From: Mesorhizobium sp. AR02
GTDB taxonomy: Bacteria > Pseudomonadota > Alphaproteobacteria > Rhizobiales > Rhizobiaceae
Direction of reading: 5' to 3'
Length of the DNA stretch: 64,000 nucleotides
Assembly: GCF_024746835.1 (NCBI RefSeq)
Contig: NZ_CP080530.1
Coordinates: forward strand, 186,001-250,000
A program made the position numbers and the translations under genes. Each line of letters starts with the position of its first letter. Positions within the stretch are counted from its first letter, which is position 1. Shown here piece after piece: positions 8,403-15,809 of the stretch. The notes under the pieces were generated by a model. The model had not been told where the DNA came from. It saw only the letters and a program-made list of their open reading frames with translations, and made no database searches.

Positions 8403-9390
8403 CGAGGCGCTCCTTGGCCCCTGGATCCGGCGGTTCCTACTCGAACACGTGGTTGCCGAGCGCAATCTCGCCCGCAACACCCAGCAGGGTTACCGCGACG
8501 GCTTATGTCAGCTTCTCCCGTTCGTTGCGAAGCGGGTCGGCAAGTCTATTGATCGCCTGAATGTCGTCGATTTATCGGCCGAGCTAATCCGCGCCTTCTT
8601 GACCGATATCGAAGTGACGCGTCGATGTTCGATCGCCACCCGAAATCAACGTCTTGCCGCCGTTCGGGCGTTCGCTGGCTTTGTCGGCGAGCATAGCCCC
8701 GTCCACATCGAATGGTCGGGCCAGATCCGTTCGATCCCGTTCAAGAAGACCGATCAGGCGGTCGTTCCTTACCTCGAAAAGGCGGAGATCGACGCCTTGC
8801 TCGCCGCTCCAGATCGGCGGACGGAGCAGGGTCGGCGCGACTACGCCCTGCTGCTGTTCCTCTACAACACTGGTGCGAGAGCGTCAGAGGCGGTCGGCGT
8901 CAAGGTGGCGGACCTGGACCTGAACGCCCCCAGCGTCAAAATCCATGGCAAGGGCGGCAAGCAGCGATACTGCCCATTGTGGACCGCCACCGTCGTCGAG
9001 TTACGGGCACTCGTCGCTGACGGAGCCCCTTCTCGATCCGTCTTCCTCAATCGCTGCGGCCAACCCATCACTCGCTTCGGGATCCATACCGCCGTCGAGC
9101 GTTATGGCCTCAAGGTCGTCGCCAAAATGCCATCGTTGGCGACAAAGCGCGTAAGCCCTCACTCCATCCGCCACACCACGGCGACCCATCTCCTGCGCGC
9201 CGGCGTCGACATCAACACAGTCCGCGGATGGCTCGGGCACGTCTCGCTGGACACCACGAACGTCTATGCAGAGGTCGACTTCGAGACCAAGGCTAAGGCG
9301 CTCGAAAAATGCGAGGCGCCGAGTCTCGGCAAAATCCCAAAACGATGGCGTGACCAACCGGCGCTGATGGACTTCCTTCGGTCGCTGTAA
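8395..9390 (+). CDS. RitC-type tyrosine recombinase of the outer RIT
   Basis: A 331-residue tyrosine recombinase starting at the ATG that overlaps the ritB stop (frame also open upstream to 8350). Arg in LYNTGARASEAVGVKVADL, HxxRH in HSIRHTTATHLLRAG, His/Tyr in LGHVSLDTTNVYAEVDF. It ends only a few bases before the right inverted repeat. Translation of this gene may have lost its coupling because ritB is broken. Confidence 0.9.
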   Translation: MRDEALLGPWIRRFLLEHVVAERNLARNTQQGYRDGLCQLLPFVAKRVGKSIDRLNVVDLSAELIRAFLTDIEVTRRCSIATRNQRLAAVRAFAGFVGEHSPVHIEWSGQIRSIPFKKTDQAVVPYLEKAEIDALLAAPDRRTEQGRRDYALLLFLYNTGARASEAVGVKVADLDLNAPSVKIHGKGGKQRYCPLWTATVVELRALVADGAPSRSVFLNRCGQPITRFGIHTAVERYGLKVVAKMPSLATKRVSPHSIRHTTATHLLRAGVDINTVRGWLGHVSLDTTNVYAEVDFETKAKALEKCEAPSLGKIPKRWRDQPALMDFLRSL

Positions 9391-9395
9391 CCCGC

Positions 9396-9487
9396 TTTGT
9401 TATGTGGCGCTCGGCATCCTCACCGGCCTGCCGCTTCTGGCCCGCGGCGGCCGACGCCACATCTCTACCGAAGCCACATTACGCATC
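9396..9487 (-). repeat. Outer RIT right terminal inverted repeat, 92 bp
   Basis: Exact reverse complement of 2656-2747. Its outer end runs into a hairpin whose far arm ends with the GATGCG target copy. Confidence 0.95.
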
Positions 9488-9513
9488 AAATGTGTTTGAG
9501 CACATTTGATGCG
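9482..9513. repeat. Hairpin between outer RIT repeat and target copy
   Basis: Perfect 13-bp arms, CGCATCAAATGTG (9482-9494) and CACATTTGATGCG (9501-9513), with a 6-nt loop. The layout matches the hairpin of the inner element, but the sequence differs. Confidence 0.92.
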
Positions 9514-9743
9514 GGAAATCCGCACGTCCGGTTTGATGAGCGGGGAAGGGAAACGGAGCGATGCCAACACGGCCCAAGCCACCGCGCCCTTCCTCGACTC
9601 TACTGACGGATCTGGGTTTGTTTGCCGCTGAGCGGCGGACAGGTGGCGGCTCGGCGTCTTTTTCACCGCGGCTGTGTCTGGACTTGTGAACGCGCTGGAG
9701 GGTGGAAGCTGTGTGGTTTCGGCGGGGCCTGCTGCCCCGGCGG

Positions 9744-11086
9744 TCATGGTCCTGTTGGTAGCAGATTGCTGGCGATCGCCCGGAACAGACTTGCCTCGGG
9801 ACAGGCGGCGGCGAAGGCCAGGCGGATGCGCGAGACGGTTTCGATGACGCGGGCGCCGAGCTTGAGCAGCCTGAGCCGCAGCGTAGCGAACTCGGCGTTG
9901 CGCAGATGATGGGTCGTTGGCACCGCCTCGCGCAGGGTGAGCATCAACCAGTATGCGGCGGTGTGCAGGACAAGACGGACCTGGTTGGCAATCGGTGAGC
10001 GGCAGGAGGTTCGGTCGGATGCGAGCTGGCTCTTGTGCATCTTGATCAGGTTTTCGGCCCGCCGCGGGCGCAGTAGATCACGTCGTAGATGTGCTCGGCG
10101 GAGCCTTTGTCGAGATTGGTGACGACGAAGCGGATGTCGAGGCCGAGGGTGGTTGCCTCGATGCGAGCGCAGGTGCGGCGTTCGGCCTTCCAGGACTTCG
10201 CCTTGTAGCGGGTCTCGGCATAGCCGCGCAGCACAGGCTTGCGCTCGAGCGCGCGGCGGGTGCGGATGTCGTCGGCGCTCTCGTCGACGAGCCGCTGCAG
10301 AACCTTGTTGCCGGGTAGGCCGAAGAGGTAGTCGATCGCATTGTTCTCGCACCAGGCCATGACTTGCGCCCGGCCGTAATGGCTGTCGCCACGGATCAGG
10401 ATGCGGGTGGTCGGCCAGCGGGCGCGGATGCGGCGCACGAGACGGCGCAGATGGCCGCGGATCTCCTTGCCCGCCGGGGTCTTGCCAGGACGCAGGATCA
10501 TGGCGACCGGGCGTCCTGTCGCGGCGTCGTAGATGTGGATCGGCAGGAAGCAACGCTCGTCGTAGTGGGCGTTGAAGAGCGAGAGCTGCTGATGGCCGTG
10601 AACGACATCCAGCGTATCATCGATGTCGAGCGTGACGCTTGCGGGCGGCGCGGCATAGCTCGACAGCCAGAGATCGACCAGCACCCAGCTGAGCCGGATG
10701 ACGGTGCGCAGGTCAGGCAGGTTCTCCAGCCGCGAGCAGGTCGGCTGCGAGCACAGATCAATCCCGCTGTCGGGCAGCCGCCCGCAGGCGAGCTTGAAGG
10801 CCGGGTCGGTACGCAGTCGGTCGAGATCATTGGCGTCCTCGTAGCCGCACGCGATCGCAAAGATGCGGGCGCGCAGAATGTCGGCCATGGCGTGCGTCAC
10901 CCGCTCTGGATCGCGCCGATCGTGGATCACCGCGGCCAGCCTGTCGGCCAGTTGCAGGCGACGCTCGGCTGCGGCCAGAAGCATGACGCCGCCATCCGAG
11001 GTGATGCGGCCGCCGTCAAACGCAGCTGTGATCTTCTTGCGTCCGACGGCTGGAAAAGACAGCGGCAGCAACGTATTCTCGGTCAT
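9744..11086 (-). pseudogene. IS1380-family transposase, frameshifted
   Basis: The first frame (11086 to about 10060) carries the IS1380-type N-terminus, FDGGRITSDGGVMLLAAAER, the DDE-type segment LDIDDTLDVVHGHQQL and the IRGDSHYGRAQVMAWCE region. Near 10060 the frame ends (CARGGPKT) and continues in another frame as RAENLIKMHKSQLASDRTSC through the usual C-terminal part to TGA at 9744. A single missing base in a GC-rich run explains this. Possible weak terminal repeats are GTGTGGTTTCGG (from 9711) and, in reverse, GTAGGATTCGG (ending 11143). Whether the frameshift is real or a sequencing error cannot be told here. Confidence 0.85.
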
Positions 11087-11271
11087 GGCGGGTGTGGCTC
11101 GCGAAATGAGGTGGAAGGGTTGGCCTAAGCAACCGAATCCTACGCCAAATCAACCGCTTAAGCTACATCCGCCAGCCTCAAAAGCCCATCGTCGTGCATA
11201 AGACGGGCTAGCCATTAAGCCAGGCAGGCGGCTCGACGGCGCTGGGAAGTCGGGCATGGGACGGCATAGGC

Positions 11272-11440
11272 CTATTCCCCAAGACCACGCTTGATGAAGC
11301 GCCCGGCCTTGCGTTGGTCTTGGCGTGTAGGTTTGATGCGGATGGGCTTGAGCCCAAGGATGCGGCAATCCTCGCGAAGGCTTTCGCCTTGTAGCCGAAG
11401 CCGGCCTAGTAGGCGACCGCCTCGTATGGTCGAATTGGTG
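11272..11440 (-). pseudogene. Decayed transposase fragment, possibly IS5-like
   Basis: In two minus-strand frames short pieces resemble the region after the catalytic Asp of IS5-type transposases (GYKAKAFARIAASLG, then KTNARPG). The match is short, frameshifted and lacks any end repeats. Tentative; it could be chance. Confidence 0.25.
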
Positions 11441-11581
11441 GCTCGTCCGATATCCCTGCACGCGTAGTGCCACCGGGCAGACGGATGCAGGAAGGGCAAT
11501 CACCGGATCGACCTCGGTCGCGGCGACTTGAGAGACCTTGGCCATTAGACCGCCAGGACCGGGTGTTTTGCGCGTGAAGGA

Positions 11582-11983
11582 GTGCCGCTGAGCCTGCCGA
11601 CGCTCGCCGACCAGGTTGGCGCGGCCACATTCGCGCTCGTGCCCATCCATCGTCGATCGAGCCTCATGTCCTCCTCGCCGACCGCTGGCACGGCGGCGAT
11701 ACAAACGTGCCGGTCCTCGCCAAGGGCAAGACCGATACTGGCAGGCTGCGGGTCTATGTCCAAGTTCGGCGGTGTCGATCCGCCCGCCGGGCTGTTTCAT
11801 TGTTCGCGCTACCGGCGTGCCGAACATCCACGGGCCCATCTTGGCACCTGGTCCGCGATCCTGCAGGCCGACGCCTATGGCGGCTATGGCGAACGCTACG
11901 CGCCGCCGGTACTCGAAGCAGGGCGAATGCGCGCGCAAATTGTTCGAGCTCGCCGGGAGCCAAGCTTTGCCACAATCGCCTAG
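11582..11983 (+). pseudogene. IS66-family TnpC fragment
   Basis: The plus-strand frames show typical IS66 TnpC pieces: SLPTLADQVGAA, then in another frame PVLAKGKTDTGRL, then EHPRAHLGTWSAILQADAYGGYGERYAP, closing with RKLFELAGSQALPQ in a third frame. Several frameshifts and missing ends mark it as a dead internal fragment. The 5' part and the rest of the IS are absent. Confidence 0.8.
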
Positions 11984-12013
11984 AAGAGGACCATGCGCGT
12001 ACCAGGGAAATCT

Positions 12014-15000
12014 TTACGTTAAGGTCGGATTGTACAGGGATATACTTGCCACAGAAAGCGGCTTGTTCCGCCGTTCCGGCTCCGGTTTCGCCTCTGCGCT
12101 TTCAAGGCGCGCCAGAAGCCGGGCCCGCTCTCCCGCAGCCTTTTCCACGCTGGCCTGCTTGACGTGGCCGTAGCCGCGAATGAGAGCCGGGACTGACGCC
12201 AAGGCAGCAGCCGCCTCTAACTTCGCTGGCGTCAGGATGCGGGCGATGCGGTCGACATCGGCCTCGTAGCTTGCGAGCAGGCCGCGCTCCGTCCGCCGCT
12301 CGGCCGAATAGCCGAACAGATCGAGCGCTGATCCGCGCAGGCCCTTCAGCGACGCAAGCAGGCTGAATGCCTTCATCATCCCCGGCCCGAAACTTGATTT
12401 CTTTGGCTTTCCGTCCGCGCCGCGCCGGCCCATGATCGGGGGCGCGAGGTGGAATTCCAGCCGGTCGTATTCCTGGAATTGCGCCGCCAGTTGGCGCTGG
12501 AACGATCCGTCCGTGTAGAGGCGGGCGACTTCATACTCGTCCTTGATAGCCATCAGTTTGAAGAGGTTTTTCGCCACGGCCTCAGCGACCGGGGCGGAGC
12601 CCGGCAAGACTGCCTGCTCGGCCTTGCGGACGGCCGCGACACGATCGGCGTAACGCTTCGCATAGGCGGCGTTCTGATAGGCGGTCAGGAACTCCACTCG
12701 ACGCGCGACGATCTCGTCAAGCGTCTGTGCGATACCGGGCTCCGCCGCCTGGCCAGGCCGGCCGAGCATTCCTTTGACGAAATCCGGCTGATGCGCCGCG
12801 CGCCGTCCCCAGCGGAAAGCTGCGATATTCATGGCGACCGACTCGCCATTGAGTTCGATGGCGCGTTCGATCGCGTCCGCCGGCAGCGGCAGCCCGCCAT
12901 GCTGGTAGGCGAAGCCCAGCATGAACATGTTGGCCCCGAGCGAATTGCCGAACAGCTCCGACGCAGTGCGCGTGGCGTCGAAGAAATGCGCCTTTTTTTC
13001 GCCGGCAGCCTCGCGAATGGCCTCCTTCAGCCGCTCCACGGGCAGCGAAAAATCGGCCGAGCGCGCGAAGTCGCCCGGCATGATCTCGGCGGTGTTGGCG
13101 ACGAAAATCGTATGGCCCTCGCGCACCGCCGCCAGCACCTTCTTGTTGCCCGACACGACCAGGTCGCAGCCGAGAACGAGGTCGGCCTTGCCCGCCGAGA
13201 CGCGGATGGCGTGGATATCCTCAGGGGTTTTTGCGATGCGGACATGTGAAAAGACCGCCCCGCCCTTCTGCGCCAGGCCCGCCATGTCGATCATGCCGCA
13301 GCCCTTGCCCTCCAGATGCGCCGCCATGCCGAGGATGGCGCCGACTGTGACGACGCCGGTGCCGCCGACGCCGTCGATGATCGATGACCAGCCGTCGCCA
13401 TTGAGCGCAAAAAGCTGTGGCTCCAGCACGCCTTCGAGCGGATCGGATTTTCCTGCCATGCCTTCGGCCTTGCGAATCTTCGCGCCATGCACGGTGACGA
13501 AGGATGGGCAAAAGCCGTTGACGCAGGAGAAATCCTTATTGCAGCTCGACTGGTCAATGCGGCGCTTGCGGCCGAACTCAGTTTCGACGGGTTGGATCGA
13601 GGCGCAGTTGGATTGGACGCCGCAATCGCCGCAGCCTTCGCAGACGAGCTCATTGATGATGACGCGCTTGTCGGGGTCCGGAAAGGTTCCGCGCTTGCGG
13701 CGGCGGCGCTTTTCGGCCGCGCAGGTCTGGTCATAAAGCAGCACGGACACGCCCTTCACCTCGCGCAACTGCCGCTGCACCAGGTCGAGATCATCGCGAT
13801 GGTGGATGGTGGAGCCGGCGGGAAACCCTATCCCGGCGGCGGCATACTTGCGGGGTTCGTCGGTGACGATGGCGATGCGCTCGACGCCCTCGGCGTGCAC
13901 CTGGCTCGCGATCATGTCGACGGTCAGATTGCCTTCGAGCGGCTGGCCACCAGTCATAGCGACGGCGTCGTTGTAGAGAATCTTGTAGGTGATGTTGGCC
14001 TCGGTCGACAGCGCGAAGCGGATCGCCAGCGTGCCGGAATGGTTGTAGGTGCCGTCGCCGAGGTTCTGGAAGATGTGGTCGCGCTTCGAGAACGGCGCCT
14101 GGCCGACCCATTGCGCGCCCTCCCCGCCCATGGCAGTGAAGCCAAGGGTGTTGCGGTCCATCCACAGCGCCATGAAGTGGCAACCGATGCCGGCTGCGGC
14201 GATCGAGCCGTCCGGCACCTTGGTCGAGGAATTGTGCGGGCAACCGGAGCAGAAGAAGGGGGTGCGCGAGCCAATGTCCTTCTTGTCGGCAAGCATCGCC
14301 TGGAACTGCTTTAGCCGAGCGACCCGTGCAGAAATCTCCTCCGACGGTCCGATCGTCTCGACGATGCGCTCGCCGAGCGCGATCGCGATATCATTAGGGT
14401 CGAGGGAACCCTTGGCCGGGAAAAGCCAGCCGCCGCGCTCGTCCTTCTTGCCAATCACCATGGGCTGCATGGCCGTGTTGTAGAGGCTCTCGCGCAGCTG
14501 GACTTCGATCAGCGAGCGCTTCTCCTCGACGACGATCACCTTCTCCAGGCCACGCACGAAATCCGCAATGTGCTCGAAGTCGAGCGGCCACGGGCAGCCT
14601 ATCTTGAACAGCCGCACGCCGAGCTGGTTGGCGCGGGCTTCGTCGACGCCGATATCCTCCAGCGCCTGACGTACGTCAAGATAGCTCTTGCCGATGGTGA
14701 TGATGCCGATCTTCGGATTTCGGCCGCCCGAATAGACGATTCGATTGAGATCATTGGCCTTGATGAAGGCCGCCGCTGCGGCACGCTTGTGTTCGTGCAG
14801 ACGCGCTTCCTGGCCGAGCTGGTCGAGCTCGTGGCGGATATTCAAACCGCTGGGCGGCATGTCGAACTCGGGGATGATGATGTTCAGCCGGTCAAGCGAC
14901 GCATCCACCGAAGCCGTCGATTCGATATTGTCCTTGACGCATTTGATCGCCGCCCAGGTACCGGCGAAGCGCGACATGGCGTAGCCGTAAAGGCCGTATT

Positions 15001-15541
15001 CGATCAGTTCCTGCACGCCCGCCGGATTGAGGATTGGGATCATGGTATCGACGAACACGAACTCGGTGGCGTGCGCGTTGCTGGATGATTCCGCCATGTG
15101 GTCGTCGCCCATCAGGGCGAGCACACCGCCATACCTGGACGATCCGGCGAGATTGGCGTGGCGAAAAACGTCGCCGGAGCGGTCGACGCCCGGACCCTTG
15201 CCGTACCAGATCGAAAAAACGCCGTCATATTTGCCTTCACCGAGCAGTTCCGTCTGCTGCGTACCCCAGCAGGCCGTAGCGGCCAGTTCCTCGTTCAGCC
15301 CGGGCTGGAAAACGATGCTGGCGTCGGCAAGCTGGCGTTTGGCTTTCCAGAGCTGGAGGTCGAGACCGCCGAGCGGCGAGCCGCGATAGCCCGAAACGAA
15401 GCCGGCGGTGTTAAGCCCCGCGCGGCGATCGCGCTCGCGCTGCATAAGGAGCATACGCACGACCGCCTGCGCGCCCGACAGGAAGATGCGCTCCTTGGAA
15501 AGGTCGAATTTGTCGTCGAGCGCAACGTCATGAAGCGTCAT
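12014..15541 (-). CDS. Indolepyruvate ferredoxin oxidoreductase, single-chain type
   Basis: A 1,175-residue fused 2-oxoacid:ferredoxin oxidoreductase that decarboxylates aryl-pyruvates to acyl-CoA and passes electrons to ferredoxin. In order: N-terminal pyrimidine-binding domain (FVSGYRGSPLGGLDLQLW), a TPP-binding domain (GGEGAQWVGQAPF; NLGDGTYNHSGTLAIR), an iron-sulfur segment rich in Cys (LVCEGCGDCGVQSNC, later SSCNKDFSCVNGFC), and the gamma domain (GVGGTGVVTVGAILGMAAH). Full length for the family. The ATG at 15541 is chosen because AAGGAATTGCAG precedes it; a TTG lies six bases upstream. Such enzymes could feed low-potential electrons to nitrogenase, but no sigma54 promoter was found here, so that link is only a guess. 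Confidence 0.92.
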   Translation of the reverse strand: MTLHDVALDDKFDLSKERIFLSGAQAVVRMLLMQRERDRRAGLNTAGFVSGYRGSPLGGLDLQLWKAKRQLADASIVFQPGLNEELAATACWGTQQTELLGEGKYDGVFSIWYGKGPGVDRSGDVFRHANLAGSSRYGGVLALMGDDHMAESSSNAHATEFVFVDTMIPILNPAGVQELIEYGLYGYAMSRFAGTWAAIKCVKDNIESTASVDASLDRLNIIIPEFDMPPSGLNIRHELDQLGQEARLHEHKRAAAAAFIKANDLNRIVYSGGRNPKIGIITIGKSYLDVRQALEDIGVDEARANQLGVRLFKIGCPWPLDFEHIADFVRGLEKVIVVEEKRSLIEVQLRESLYNTAMQPMVIGKKDERGGWLFPAKGSLDPNDIAIALGERIVETIGPSEEISARVARLKQFQAMLADKKDIGSRTPFFCSGCPHNSSTKVPDGSIAAAGIGCHFMALWMDRNTLGFTAMGGEGAQWVGQAPFSKRDHIFQNLGDGTYNHSGTLAIRFALSTEANITYKILYNDAVAMTGGQPLEGNLTVDMIASQVHAEGVERIAIVTDEPRKYAAAGIGFPAGSTIHHRDDLDLVQRQLREVKGVSVLLYDQTCAAEKRRRRKRGTFPDPDKRVIINELVCEGCGDCGVQSNCASIQPVETEFGRKRRIDQSSCNKDFSCVNGFCPSFVTVHGAKIRKAEGMAGKSDPLEGVLEPQLFALNGDGWSSIIDGVGGTGVVTVGAILGMAAHLEGKGCGMIDMAGLAQKGGAVFSHVRIAKTPEDIHAIRVSAGKADLVLGCDLVVSGNKKVLAAVREGHTIFVANTAEIMPGDFARSADFSLPVERLKEAIREAAGEKKAHFFDATRTASELFGNSLGANMFMLGFAYQHGGLPLPADAIERAIELNGESVAMNIAAFRWGRRAAHQPDFVKGMLGRPGQAAEPGIAQTLDEIVARRVEFLTAYQNAAYAKRYADRVAAVRKAEQAVLPGSAPVAEAVAKNLFKLMAIKDEYEVARLYTDGSFQRQLAAQFQEYDRLEFHLAPPIMGRRGADGKPKKSSFGPGMMKAFSLLASLKGLRGSALDLFGYSAERRTERGLLASYEADVDRIARILTPAKLEAAAALASVPALIRGYGHVKQASVEKAAGERARLLARLESAEAKPEPERRNKPLSVASISLYNPTLT

Positions 15542-15809
15542 CTGCAATTCCTTCGACGCGACAGCTCAAATCGGGCGTCCGCTTCAGACAAGTTTTGGCC
15601 GGAGTGTTCCGCGCACCAGCGCCGCTCGCCCTTTTTGCGATAGTTGAGGTGCGGGGCCGGCCACCCGTGCAGTTCGCGGCATACGCTGTTTGGCTCAAGA
15701 CCAGAGAGGCTCAACTGCCAGCATCTGGACCAACGACCCTCTGGCCTCCAGATTTCGGAGGTATGACTCATGGTGTCACCACAAGCGGCACTTTACTGCG
15801 AGCCCCCGA

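Larger units (their letters stand above)
2656..9513 (+). mobile_element. Outer RIT (recombinase-in-trio) element inserted in intron domain V
   Basis: Three overlapping tyrosine-recombinase genes (ritA, ritB, ritC, all on +) lie between perfect 92-bp inverted repeats (2656-2747 and 9396-9487). The target hexamer GATGCG occurs at both edges (2656-2661 and 9508-9513), and taking out one copy plus the insert rebuilds a perfect intron domain V. Without the inner element this one is about 3.43 kb. Trios of adjacent tyrosine recombinases between inverted repeats are the known hallmark of RIT elements. Its ritB is disrupted, so it is probably immobile unless helped in trans. Confidence 0.88.
828..9603 (+). 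mobile_element. Group II intron, split in domain V by a RIT element
   Basis: The 5' end has the expected GTGCG start (828). The structured 5' domains run to about 1300 and the reverse transcriptase lies in domain IV. The catalytic domain V begins at AGCCGGATGCG (2651-2661) and resumes at GGAAATCCGCACGTCCGGTT (9514-9533). Joined, the halves make a perfect domain V hairpin with a GAAA tetraloop. Domain VI follows and the 3' end is placed near CGACTCTAC (9603). Removing 2662-9513 gives an intron of 1,924 nt, a normal size. As it stands, about 6.85 kb inside domain V should abolish splicing. The 3' boundary could be off by a few bases. Confidence 0.85.

Noticed and set aside
10040..10080. Programmed frameshift in the IS1380 transposase
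   Set aside because: IS1380-family transposases are normally one frame, and no slippery A/T run is present, so a plain base loss is more likely.
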